Of a DNA stretch of 42,297 nt, positions 7,621 through 18,354 are shown in pieces. Numbering within the stretch: position 1 is the first letter of the stretch; every line of letters starts with the position of its first letter. This DNA is from JAKORR01 sp964608495. Lineage in GTDB: Bacteria; Armatimonadota; Zipacnadia; Zipacnadales; FEN-943. Both the position numbers and the translations under genes were made by a program. The notes beneath the pieces are model-generated. The model was not told the origin of the DNA, searched no databases, and worked only from the letters and a program-made list of their open reading frames with translations. Location of the stretch: positions 1 to 42,297 of the forward strand of contig CAZSOQ010000008.1 of assembly GCA_964608495.1 (NCBI GenBank), in the 5' to 3' direction.

Positions 7621-9179
7621 TGTTCGACACAACCCTGCGAGACGGAGAGCAGTCCCCCGGCGCGAGCCTGACGCCGGATCAGAAGGTAACGGTGGCTCAC
7701 CAGCTCGCGGCCCTGGGTGTGGACGTCATCGAGGCCGGGTTCCCGGTCTCGTCGCCGGCTGACTTCGAGGCTGTCAGCCGAGTGGCGCGCGAGGTGCGGG
7801 GTCCAGTGATCTGTGGTCTGTCGCGGGCGCTGGAGCGGGACATACAGGCCTGCTGGGACGCGGTGAAGCACGCGGAGCGCCACCGGATCCACACCTTCAT
7901 CGGCACCTCGAACCTGCATATGGAGAAGAAGCTGCGGAAGACGAAGGAAGAGGTGCTGGAGATGGCGGTGGCGGCGGTCAGATTCGCCCGCAGCCTGTGC
8001 GATGACGTGGAGTTCTCGGCCGAGGACGCGCTGCGGACGGACTTCGACTACCTCTGCCGGGTCGTTGAGGCGACCATCGCGGCCGGCGCCACGACGGTCA
8101 ATATCCCGGACACCGTGGGCTACTCGGTGCCGTGGGAGATGGCGGAGACGATCGGGTCGCTCTTCGACCGGGTGCCGAACATCGGCGAGGCCGTGGTCAG
8201 CGTGCACTGCCACAACGACCTGGGCCTGGCAACCGCGAACTCCCTGGCGGCCGTGAGGGCCGGCGCGGGCCAGGTGGAGTGCACCGTCAACGGTATCGGC
8301 GAGCGGGCCGGCATGCCGGCCCTCGAGGAGGTCGTCATGGCCCTGGCGGTCCGGCGCGATCTGCTCGACATCGAGACGGGCGTCAATACGGAGCAGATCA
8401 CCAAGACGTCGCGCATGGTGTCCGGCTTTACCGGGTTCCCGGTGCAGCCGAACAAGGCCATCGTGGGGGCGAATGCCTTCGCCCACGAGTCCGGCATCCA
8501 CCAGCACGGCTTCATCATGGACCGCCAGACCTACGAGATCATGCAGCCCGGGGACGTGGGGCTGGCCGAGAGCTTGCTGACCCTGGGGCGGCGCTCCGGG
8601 CGGCACGGGCTGCGCCAGCGCCTCCAGGACTTGGGCTACGAGGTCAGCGACGAGCAGATGGACGGGATCTACCAGCGGTTCCTGGAGGTCGCCGACCGCA
8701 AGAGGCAGGTGTACGACGAAGACCTGCACGTACTCATGCGCGAGGCGCTGGGCCGCGAGCCAGTCACCTGGCGCATCCGGAGGATGCAGGTCACCAGCGG
8801 CAGCGTCAGCGAGGAGGACGATGGCACGTCCGCATCAATCCCCGTTGCCGCGGTCGAGCTCGAGCGTCAGGGGGAGATCTACGGCCCGGTGGCGCAGACG
8901 GGCAACGGTCCCGTGGACGCCGTCTACCAGGCCATCGAGGCGGCCGTGGGCATAAGGCTGACGCTGGTTGACTACCAGATACGCAGCATCAGCGTCGGCA
9001 AGGACGCTATGGGCGAAGCCACCGTGCGAGTCACTGACGGCACGGTGGAGGCCTGGGGCAAGGCCGCCAGCACCGACGTGATCGAGGCCTCGGCGAGAGC
9101 CTACATCAACGCCATCAACAGGCTCTCGGTCGTCCGGGAACGCGCCGAGGCCAACGGGGAAATCGAGGCGCAGGAATAG
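7602..9179 (+). CDS. leuA: 2-isopropylmalate synthase
   Basis: A 525-residue cytosolic enzyme that condenses acetyl-CoA with 2-oxoisovalerate, the first committed step of leucine synthesis. The TIM-barrel catalytic domain (1 to about 290) has the signature FDTTLRDGEQSPG (metal ligand Asp14) and HCHNDLGLATAN with metal ligands His202 and His204. A linker with HESGIHQHG follows, then the C-terminal leucine-binding LeuA dimer domain (about 390-510), so the enzyme is probably feedback-inhibited. Length is normal for the long bacterial form. ATG 7602 has GGAG 9 nt upstream. Unusual residues: GERAGM instead of the common GERAGN, and LGRRSGRH instead of LGKHSGRH. The leucine T-box upstream supports LeuA over citramalate or homocitrate synthase. 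Confidence 0.95.
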   Translation: MGRRIVVFDTTLRDGEQSPGASLTPDQKVTVAHQLAALGVDVIEAGFPVSSPADFEAVSRVAREVRGPVICGLSRALERDIQACWDAVKHAERHRIHTFIGTSNLHMEKKLRKTKEEVLEMAVAAVRFARSLCDDVEFSAEDALRTDFDYLCRVVEATIAAGATTVNIPDTVGYSVPWEMAETIGSLFDRVPNIGEAVVSVHCHNDLGLATANSLAAVRAGAGQVECTVNGIGERAGMPALEEVVMALAVRRDLLDIETGVNTEQITKTSRMVSGFTGFPVQPNKAIVGANAFAHESGIHQHGFIMDRQTYEIMQPGDVGLAESLLTLGRRSGRHGLRQRLQDLGYEVSDEQMDGIYQRFLEVADRKRQVYDEDLHVLMREALGREPVTWRIRRMQVTSGSVSEEDDGTSASIPVAAVELERQGEIYGPVAQTGNGPVDAVYQAIEAAVGIRLTLVDYQIRSISVGKDAMGEATVRVTDGTVEAWGKAASTDVIEASARAYINAINRLSVVRERAEANGEIEAQE

Positions 9180-9211
9180 CGCCATCCGCGAAGGCGGACG
9201 ACACAAGCTGC

Positions 9212-9256
9212 ACGGGGGAAGCCCTTCCGCCGCGGTCGGGCTTCCCCCGTCGCTTT
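9212..9256 (+). terminator. Terminator-like hairpin after leuA
   Basis: A perfect 13-bp inverted repeat, ACGGGGGAAGCCC (9212-9224) with GGGCTTCCCCCGT (9238-9250), 13-nt loop, 33 bp after the leuA stop. The T run after it is short (CGCTTT), so efficiency is uncertain. Confidence 0.7.
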
Positions 9257-9518
9257 CCGGGCGTGCTCAGGGGGGATTGACGGGCCGGAAGGGCGAGCGA
9301 GGGCCCGGTTCCGTGGCTGGCCTTCGGGTATTGTGCTTTTGGCGTGGGTGTGGTTTCATCTAATCGCTGACGGGAAGCAGCCCGAGGGCCTTGCCGCGGG
9401 CCGAGAGTGGGCACGTGCCGGGTCGGGCGCCGGGGCTCTCTTGCGCATCCTCCCCGCCAGCGGGCGCGCAACGACCTGACCGCTGCCCAACACCGCAACA
9501 AGCGTCGGAGGTGCTCAA
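9251..9518. other. Non-coding gap before the secreted CBM9-like protein
   Basis: Together with the leuA terminator this makes a 339-bp gene-free stretch. The only promoter-like match is TTTTGG (9337-9342) with TCTAAT (9359-9364), 16 bp apart, which is weak. Nothing else seen. Confidence 0.4.
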
Positions 9519-11057
9519 GTGCGGCGAACGCTAGTATCCGTGAGCCTCGCGGCCATGCTCCCCGCAGCCTTCCTCGCCTGGGCCGGGTGCCTAGCCTGGG
9601 GTGCGAGCCCGGCTGGGACTGTCGCGTCGCCTCAGGTGGCCCGGCCGAGCCCGTGCTCTCTTGCCCCAGACACGACGAGCGGCGACGGTGAGCGGCTGGC
9701 GTGGCTCATCTGGGGCAGGCGGGGTAGGAGCAAGCACGTCACGCCCCTGACCATAGGCTGGCCGGTGGGCCGCTCCTGGCCGGCGGACGGGCGGAACGTC
9801 TCGACCTGGGGCGAGGTGCAACTTGCCAGCAAGGACGCCGTGCAGGGGGCCGAGTCGGGCCTCCTGATTGCCCCTCTCGATGAGCGCGGCACGGGCTGCA
9901 ACGGGATCCTGGGGGCGGACGAGTGGAACCTGGACAACGCCCTGGTCCTCGACACGCCCGCCGGCGCGCTCATCGTGGCGGCCAAGTGGGACGGCTACCT
10001 GCTGAGCGTCGTCGCCGCGCTGCCCGCCGTGGCCGACATCATCGGCCGCTCGGAGGTGGTCCTGACCGTGGCGCCCGAGCGCGCCTCGGCGGGCCTGCCC
10101 CAGCGCTCGCGGGCCTGTCTCATCGGCTGGGACGGCCGACTGCACGTGCCCACACTGCAATGGGCTGAGGTGGGGGGAAGGAGCTGGCGCTGGCGGGATG
10201 TCACGGAGGACGTGCCCATCGAGGAGGCCGGCTTCCGCGGTGCCCTGAGCATGTCAGGAGACGGCGGGCTGCCCTTCGTGGTGGCCGAGTACACGGTTCG
10301 GCTGGCCTCGCTAGTGGACGAGCCGCGCCAGGGCCTGCGACTGCCCCTCGCCGTGTTCTTCACCAATCTGCCGCCAACTCACGAGTGCGCGGACGTGCTC
10401 CGCTGGCCCTGGGGACGCGGCGCGGCCACGGACTTCAACGATTCGCTGCTGAGCGAGCATCCCGATGGGTGGGGTGCGGCCAGGTGGGGTGCGCGTCCCA
10501 GGAACCGCACGGAGCTGCCGCTGCCGGAGCTGGCCCAGTCGCCGGTGCCCGACGGACGGATCGCCGAGCAGGAGTGGCAGGGAGCCGCGATCCTTCATGA
10601 CGACTTCCTGCGCGACGGGACCTGCGAGGTCCGCGCGGGGATCAGCGAGGGCCGGCTCTTCCTGGGCTTCTCCTGCCGTACCTTGCGCCGTGGCGTGACC
10701 ACCAGGGCCCTGGAGATCTACGCGGACCCGGCCGGCGACGGCGGACTGCTGCCCCGACCCGATGACCGGCTGATCATTCTTGGCGCCGAGCAGGGCGCCC
10801 GTCCCATGATCCTGCGCTGGGAGCCTCCCGCGTCGGCCGCCGTGGACAAGATCGTCACGCCGGAGGGGCAGTGGGTGGAGCCCTCGCCGAGCCGGAGCGA
10901 GGGTATGGTGCAGACTAACGGAGATCGGATCGTGGCCGAAGCCGCCGTGCCACTCTCGGAGCTTGGGCTGTCGCAGGAGAATCCGCCCCAGTCCCTGGGC
11001 CTGATGCTGCGCCTGATCTACGACAGCCGCCTCACGATCGAGGAGAAAGGCAAGTAG
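9519..11057 (+). CDS. Secreted protein with C-terminal CBM9-like domain
   Basis: A 512-residue protein. GTG 9519 has GGAGGTG (9507-9513) at 5-nt spacing, and the product opens with a clear signal peptide (MRRTLVSVSLAAMLPAAFLA, then WAGC). The middle part (about 50-340) is beta-rich and unrecognised. From about residue 345 the pattern VPDGRIAEQEWQGAAIL, followed by FLGFSCR and LEIYADPAGDGG, resembles CBM9-type sugar-binding domains, which often close secreted proteins in polysaccharide-degrading bacteria. No catalytic motif was found, so a role in carbohydrate binding is inference. It stands alone between the leuA terminator and the convergent ispF operon. Confidence 0.65.
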   Translation: MRRTLVSVSLAAMLPAAFLAWAGCLAWGASPAGTVASPQVARPSPCSLAPDTTSGDGERLAWLIWGRRGRSKHVTPLTIGWPVGRSWPADGRNVSTWGEVQLASKDAVQGAESGLLIAPLDERGTGCNGILGADEWNLDNALVLDTPAGALIVAAKWDGYLLSVVAALPAVADIIGRSEVVLTVAPERASAGLPQRSRACLIGWDGRLHVPTLQWAEVGGRSWRWRDVTEDVPIEEAGFRGALSMSGDGGLPFVVAEYTVRLASLVDEPRQGLRLPLAVFFTNLPPTHECADVLRWPWGRGAATDFNDSLLSEHPDGWGAARWGARPRNRTELPLPELAQSPVPDGRIAEQEWQGAAILHDDFLRDGTCEVRAGISEGRLFLGFSCRTLRRGVTTRALEIYADPAGDGGLLPRPDDRLIILGAEQGARPMILRWEPPASAAVDKIVTPEGQWVEPSPSRSEGMVQTNGDRIVAEAAVPLSELGLSQENPPQSLGLMLRLIYDSRLTIEEKGK

Positions 11058-11180
11058 AGCCGGCGGGCAGCCCGCATGCGTGGGGAGTGGGGCGGTCCGG
11101 CCTGGGCGCGGTTGCCTGCGGGCGAGTGTGTGGCCCTCAGAGGAGAGCGGCCCAGGTCCCTCGGCAGGGGATAGGCGTTG

Positions 11181-12161
11181 CTAGGCCTGCTCCACCATCG
11201 CTACGGCCAGCGCGGCTATCGCCTCGCCTTGGCCGATAGAGCCCAGCCCCTCGTTCGTCGTGGCCTTCACGCTCACGGACTCGACCGGCAGGCCCAGGAC
11301 CTCGGCAATTCGACGACGCATCTCTTCCCTATAGGGACCAAGACGCGGCTCCTCGGCCACGACCGTGGCGTCAACGTTTACGACTGTGTACCCCTGCTCC
11401 CTGACGACCCGCACCACCTGGCCCAGCAGCGTGGCACTGTCGGCGCCCGCATAGGCCGGATCTGTGTCGGGGAAGTGCTGGCCGATGTCGCCCTGCGCGC
11501 AGGCTCCCAGCAGGGCGTCCGCCACGGCGTGAAGCAACACGTCCGCGTCCGAATGGCCCGCCAGCCCCTTCGGATGCTCGATGGCCACGCCGCCGAGCAC
11601 CAGCCGCCGTCCTGCCACCAGGCGGTGCACGTCGTAGCCGATGCCCACGCGGCGGGCGGGAGGCGGCATCGCCGCCCAGGGCGGGCGCCTCCTTGCCACG
11701 CGGCGCGACGGTCCCTCGACGTCGCCGGCGGAACGAAGGGCCTCCCGGGTGTCGCCCAGGTCCAGGTCTTCCTCAACCAGCAGCCCGTGGGCCTCGCCCC
11801 GCCCCAGGTGCAGGAGGCCCAGCAGCAAGTGCTCGGTGTCCACGTGCTCGTGGCCGAGGGCCTTGGCCTCCTCCCAGGCCAGCGATAGCGCCTCTCGCGC
11901 ATCCTCGGTCAAATGGGCTTCGGTCTGCGGTGCCGCCGCTGCCGTCGCCGGCTTCTCTGGGGGGGCGAGCCGGGCCCTAAGGGCGTCCAGGTCCACGCCC
12001 TTCCGGCTCAGCAGGTCGGCGGCGTGGCTGTCGGACACGTCGAGCATTCCCCAGAGCAGGTGGCCGGTGCCGATGGCTCCCTCGCTGGTGAGCACTGCTC
12101 GCTGATGGGCGATCACGATCGCGCTGCGTGCCTGGTGGGATAGTCGCTGCCATAGCTCCAT
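11181..12161 (-). CDS. ispF: Clp N-terminal double repeat fused to 2-C-methyl-D-erythritol 2,4-cyclodiphosphate synthase
   Basis: A 326-residue fusion. Residues 1 to about 148 are two Clp_N repeats: MELWQRLSHQARSAIVIAH with IGTGHLLWGML, then LTEDAREALSLAWEEA with VDTEHLLLGLLHLGRG. They closely follow the N-domain of the ClpC encoded upstream in the same operon (MELWRRLTNRAKRVVLNAH). After an Arg/Pro-rich linker (150-170) comes complete IspF (171-326), which makes MEcPP in the MEP isoprenoid pathway. The zinc ligands match E. coli D8/H10/H42 at a constant offset (Asp177, His179, His211), and SVKATTNEGLGSIGQGE is present, so the enzyme should be active. The frame is unbroken. An internal ATG (11667-11669, Met165) could give free IspF but has a poor ribosome site. 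Confidence 0.9.
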   Translation of the reverse strand: MELWQRLSHQARSAIVIAHQRAVLTSEGAIGTGHLLWGMLDVSDSHAADLLSRKGVDLDALRARLAPPEKPATAAAAPQTEAHLTEDAREALSLAWEEAKALGHEHVDTEHLLLGLLHLGRGEAHGLLVEEDLDLGDTREALRSAGDVEGPSRRVARRRPPWAAMPPPARRVGIGYDVHRLVAGRRLVLGGVAIEHPKGLAGHSDADVLLHAVADALLGACAQGDIGQHFPDTDPAYAGADSATLLGQVVRVVREQGYTVVNVDATVVAEEPRLGPYREEMRRRIAEVLGLPVESVSVKATTNEGLGSIGQGEAIAALAVAMVEQA

Positions 12162-12275
12162 GGCCTTTCCCCCGGAACCAACCAGAAGCTTGCCGTCGGC
12201 CCGCCGCGGCCGTCCCGCTGGGAGCCCGGACTGGCCCGGCCCCTCCGAGGCCTGGCGGGGCCCGGCGCCGCGCCC

Positions 12276-12971
12276 TCAGGCGCGCATGCCGCGCCCTCGC
12301 AGCAGGGCCTCGGCCACAAGGAGGTGCTCCGGCGTCGTTATCTTCAGGTTAGTCCAGTCGCTCTCGACCAAGACTGCCTGCACGCCCAGGCGCTCAACCA
12401 GGGCAGCGTCGTCGGTCGCTTGCCAGCCCTCGGTCTGGGCCCGGCGGTAGGTCTCGCAGATCAACTGGGTCTCGAAGGCCTGGGGCGTCTGGGCCCGCCA
12501 GACCGTTCGCCGGTCGAGCGTGCGCACGATCCGGCCGTCTCTGGCTTCCTTGAGAGTATCGGTGGACGGGGCGGCCGCGATGGCAGCCCGATGCTCAGCG
12601 GCCGCCGCCAGACAGCGGGCCACCAGGTCCTCGTCGGCCATCGGGCGCGCTCCGTCGTGGATCGCCACCACCTCGGGCCCGTAGGGCAGCACCGCCTCAA
12701 TGCCGGCCAGGACCGAATCCGGGCGCTGCGTGCCGCCGCTCACGATCCGGACGAGGTCCCGACCGTCACAGCCTGCTACTGCCTCCGCGACCTGCGGCTC
12801 CCAGCCAGGCGGTGCGACGAGGGCAAGCGCGCAGACGCTGTCGAGACGGAGGAAGGGGTCGAGGGCCCAGATGAAGACGGGCCGTCCGCACAGATCAAGG
12901 AGGCACTTGGGCACAGCCGCGCCCATGCGGCGGCCGCGGCCGGCAGCCACAACAACGGCGGCCGCCCGCAA
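12276..12971 (-). CDS. ispD: 2-C-methyl-D-erythritol 4-phosphate cytidylyltransferase
   Basis: A 231-residue cytosolic enzyme joining CTP to MEP, the third MEP-pathway step. The nucleotide-binding loop VVVAAGRGRRMGAAVPKCLL opens the protein. IHDGARPMADEDLV, TDTLKEA, TVWRAQTPQAFE and TDDAALVE, then NLKITTPEHLLVAEALL, are all standard IspD segments; length is normal. The start is TTG at 12969-12971, only 2 nt after the stop of the PIN/TRAM gene, so translation is probably coupled. The next gene, ispF, follows after 114 bp. IspD and IspF act two steps apart; IspE, which works between them, is not in the window. Confidence 0.95.
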   Translation of the reverse strand: MRAAAVVVAAGRGRRMGAAVPKCLLDLCGRPVFIWALDPFLRLDSVCALALVAPPGWEPQVAEAVAGCDGRDLVRIVSGGTQRPDSVLAGIEAVLPYGPEVVAIHDGARPMADEDLVARCLAAAAEHRAAIAAAPSTDTLKEARDGRIVRTLDRRTVWRAQTPQAFETQLICETYRRAQTEGWQATDDAALVERLGVQAVLVESDWTNLKITTPEHLLVAEALLRGRGMRA

Positions 12972-12973
12972 GG

Positions 12974-14113
12974 CTACCTGCCGTCCCTTCTGCTGGGGGC
13001 GCGCCCCTTCTCCTGAGGACGAGTGGGAGTCTCCCCCAGGTTCAGATCGGCGAAGATCATCTTCCCGGCCGAGGTCTGCAGGGAGCTGGTGACCACCACG
13101 GGTACGGCGTTCCCGCTGTACTGCGAGGCCCTCTCGACCACCACCATCGTGCCGTCATCGAGGTACCCGACGCCCTGCCCGGGCTCCTTGCCCTCGCGGA
13201 CGATGGTCACGACCAGCTCCTCGCCCGGCAGGTAGGCCGGTCGCAGGGCCTGGGCAAGCTCGTTCACGCTGAGCACGCGCACGCTGTGCAGTTGAGCGAC
13301 CTGTGCGACGCCGTGGTCATTGGTCACGACGATGGCGTTGCGGGCCCGCGCGAGCCTGACGAGCCGGACATCCACGTCCTCACGGGGATCGTCGCTGGGG
13401 GGGTAGTCCTCATAGATGACCACACTGACGTTCGGGAGCTTCTGCAGGCGGTTGAGGATGTCGAGGCCGCGCCTGCCGCGCGCCCGCTTCACCTCGTCGG
13501 GCGAGTCGGCGATTCCGCGGAGCTCACGCAGAACGAAGCCCGGGACGAGGATGAGGCCCTCGAGGAAGCCCGTGGCCGCGATGTCGGCGACGCGCCCGTC
13601 TATGATGATGTTCGTGTCCAGCATCTTGGCCCCCTCGGGCAGGACGTGGGGGCCGCTGGTCACCGGAGGCGTCGCCAGCGACGGGAACACGTACACCATC
13701 TGGTCCTTGGCGCTCAGCGCGAAGAAGATCCCCGTGGGCACGAAGAAGATGATGGCAAGCAAGCGGATGGCCAGCCCCAGGCCGGGCAGCGACGCGAAGG
13801 GCACGGTGGACAGCAGGGCGATGGCGAAGCCCATCAGCACGCCCAGCGCCGCAGCGGCCTTGTCCAGGAGGGACATGGACTCGAGGTAGTGGACGGACTG
13901 GATCAGCCAGCGGAAGCTGCGCAGCGCCAGGATGAAGGCGGTAAGGGCACAGACGACGCGGATGCCGAGCTCGAAGAAGGCGAGGTTCTCGGTCTCGACC
14001 CACCGCGTCAGCAGCCCACTGGTCCAGGAGCTTATCGGGCCACCGACGCCCACACCGACGAGCGTGATGGCCAGCACATAGACGCCCCAGGTGCCGCTGA
14101 GGATGGCCGCCAT
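12974..14113 (-). CDS. Membrane-anchored PIN/TRAM-domain protein, YacL type
   Basis: A 379-residue protein starting at ATG 14111-14113. Four membrane helices occupy about residues 1-150. A PIN nuclease domain follows (about 160-290) with its acidic residues in KMLDTNIIIDGRV, LRELRGIADS, DVDVRLVRLA and VTNDHGVAQVA. A TRAM RNA-binding domain (about 298-355) ends the protein, starting at YLPGEELVVTIVREG. This is the YacL family, which in Bacillus sits between disA and ispD; a ribonuclease role is inferred from the fold. The frame is open to GTG 14228-14230 (418 aa), but those extra residues are polar and unlike the family. With the chosen start, 163 bp separate it from clpC. Confidence 0.88.
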   Translation of the reverse strand: MAAILSGTWGVYVLAITLVGVGVGGPISSWTSGLLTRWVETENLAFFELGIRVVCALTAFILALRSFRWLIQSVHYLESMSLLDKAAAALGVLMGFAIALLSTVPFASLPGLGLAIRLLAIIFFVPTGIFFALSAKDQMVYVFPSLATPPVTSGPHVLPEGAKMLDTNIIIDGRVADIAATGFLEGLILVPGFVLRELRGIADSPDEVKRARGRRGLDILNRLQKLPNVSVVIYEDYPPSDDPREDVDVRLVRLARARNAIVVTNDHGVAQVAQLHSVRVLSVNELAQALRPAYLPGEELVVTIVREGKEPGQGVGYLDDGTMVVVERASQYSGNAVPVVVTSSLQTSAGKMIFADLNLGETPTRPQEKGRAPSRRDGR

Positions 14114-14276
14114 GGGACTCCGCTCGGGGTTGCGCCCCGGCCCACCTCGATCGTCAACGCCCAACTCGTCGTCCGTGCTGGGATCAACACCTGCTTCCCT
14201 CGGGGACAGAAGGAGCCCTCCTCCTCGCACAGCGTTAACAGCACGAGGGCCCGCGCGTACAGGCCCCCATCTAATC

Positions 14277-16748
<2,472 letters not shown>

Positions 16749-17355
16749 GTGTCACGCCACTCCTTGCCCGGGCTGGTGCGGCCCAAGACCGGCTCGGGGC
16801 CCCCAGCTTCCAGACAGGCAAATCGCCGACTGGACCTCTGTTCGCGCGAAACCCCCCTTATTGTCATCCTCACGGTTCTCGGCGGGTTCGTACTCCCCGG
16901 CTCTCGGTCACGCCCTGCCCGGCCTGCAGACCCCCCGGCGCCACATGTGAACAACCATCCACGCCCGGCCCCTCCGGCCGCGCCGCCACGCTACAGGCCT
17001 GCCCCGGCCGAGGGGATGCGAGACTGACAGCACCCCTTCGGTCTGGCCGGCTCCCCTTCACCCAGCCCTCTGCAGAGCTCTCAGGGACGATTCTCTCTGT
17101 GCGGTCCCCGACGCACTCACCTTCCTCAATGTCCCCGCCGCAGGCTCGGGATGACACGGCAAGCGAGACTCGAAGAACCTACGTTCAACACTGCTATGCT
17201 GAGACAGTGCCCTCAGGCTTTAAGCTACTGCAAGCCGGGTGCCTCCGTCAACCCCGTACAGTATTCCCCGCCAGCGGAAAGGCGAACCCCGCGGCCGGCG
17301 GGTGCTCTCACCCACTAGGAACGCGCGACGGCCGGCCTAGTTTCATCGCTCGAGG
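16749..17355. other. 607-bp intergenic region between ilvE and clpC
   Basis: Both flanking genes read leftward, so this is the upstream region of clpC. No convincing ORF or RNA gene was found. On the minus strand there is a TTGACG (17246-17251) with a poor TAGCTT 18 bp on, too weak to call. A stretch near 17125-17185 reads on the minus strand TGTCATCCCGAGCC, with CGAAGAACC on the plus strand; it vaguely recalls dispersed repeats in some environmental genomes, but no second copy was seen here. No CtsR-like direct heptad repeats were recognised. Confidence 0.4.
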
Positions 17356-18234
17356 TCAGTCGTAGATTGGGGTACCTTCCTGACGCACGTACTCGGCAAA
17401 CCTCTGCCGCAGCGCGTGGGTGATCGGGCCGGGCTGGCCTGTAGCGATCGGCCTGTCGTCAACGCGCGTGACCGGGACGACCTCAGCCGCCGTACCCGTG
17501 AGGAAACACTCGTCGGCCGTGTAGACGGCCGCCAAGCGGAAGGGCTGTTCCAGGACCTCAAGTCCGTCGGCCCTGGCAAGGTCCATGACGACATCGCGGG
17601 TTATGCCCTCGAGGGCGCCAAGGTGAACAGGGGGCGTCAGCAGCCCCCCGCGGCGGACCAGGAAGATGTTGTCCCCGGTGCACTCGGCGACATAGCCGTC
17701 GCAGTTCAGCATCAAGCCCTCGTCGGCTCCGGCGCGGTTCGTCTCTATCTTGGCCAGGATGTTGTTGAGGTAGTTGAGCGACTTGACCATCGGGTCCAGG
17801 GTGTCCGGGGAGTTCCGGCGCGTCACGCAGGTGACGATGGTCAAGCCCCTCTCGTAGGTCTCCTCGGGGTACAGGGAGATGGAGTCCGCGATTATGAAGA
17901 CGAGGGGTCTGGGGCACTTGCGCGGGTCGAGGCCCAGGTCGCCCGCGCCGCGCGTCACCACGAGACGGATATACGCGTCGCGCAATCCGTTCGCGCGCAC
18001 GGTCTGGACGACCGCCTGCTTCATCTCGTCCTGGCTCATCGGGATGTCCAGCATGATGATCCGGGCGCATCCGTAGAGCCGCTGCACGTGCTCGTCGAGC
18101 CTGAACACCCGCCCGCTGTAGGCCCGTATGCCCTCGAACACGCCGTCGCCATACAGCAGGCCGTGATCGAAGACCGACACCTTGGCCTCTTCGGCCGGGA
18201 CAAGCTCACCGTCCAGATAGACCAAACGACTCAT
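17356..18234 (-). CDS. ilvE: Branched-chain amino acid aminotransferase
   Basis: A 292-residue fold-type IV PLP enzyme that transfers the amino group between glutamate and the keto acids of Leu, Ile and Val. Segments typical of IlvE: the opening VYLDGELVPAEEAKVSVFDH, GLLYGDGVFEGIRAY, the PLP lysine in VKSLNYLNNILAK (Lys151), DGYVAECTGDNIFLV, LEGITRDVVMDLA and ECFLTGTAAEVVPVTRVD. It has a strong AGGAGA ribosome site. It could also be a D-amino acid or 4-amino-4-deoxychorismate type, but the ECFLTGTAAEV motif favours IlvE. It lies 8 kb from leuA and has no T-box of its own. Confidence 0.92.
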   Translation of the reverse strand: MSRLVYLDGELVPAEEAKVSVFDHGLLYGDGVFEGIRAYSGRVFRLDEHVQRLYGCARIIMLDIPMSQDEMKQAVVQTVRANGLRDAYIRLVVTRGAGDLGLDPRKCPRPLVFIIADSISLYPEETYERGLTIVTCVTRRNSPDTLDPMVKSLNYLNNILAKIETNRAGADEGLMLNCDGYVAECTGDNIFLVRRGGLLTPPVHLGALEGITRDVVMDLARADGLEVLEQPFRLAAVYTADECFLTGTAAEVVPVTRVDDRPIATGQPGPITHALRQRFAEYVRQEGTPIYD

Positions 18235-18354
18235 GGCTTCTCCTTCCTGGGTTCCCCACCCGGGGCACAGGGCAACTCAGTGTGGTTTCCACCGCACGGC
18301 GATCCGACGCCAGGGGGCGAGAGGGCCCCTCGCCCCCCTGAAAGCCTCCCGTCT

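Noticed and set aside
16870..17157. 95-codon minus-strand open frame upstream of clpC
   Set aside because: No ribosome site and no protein-like composition; long open frames are expected by chance at this GC content.
17219..17232. GCAGTAGCTTAA on the minus strand, resembling the end of a tmRNA tag reading frame
   Set aside because: No tmRNA 5' acceptor, no T-arm and no 3' CCA partner nearby.
17222..17251. TTGACG with TAGCTT on the minus strand as clpC promoter
   Set aside because: The -10 box matches at only three of six bases and the site is about 500 bp from clpC; not defensible.
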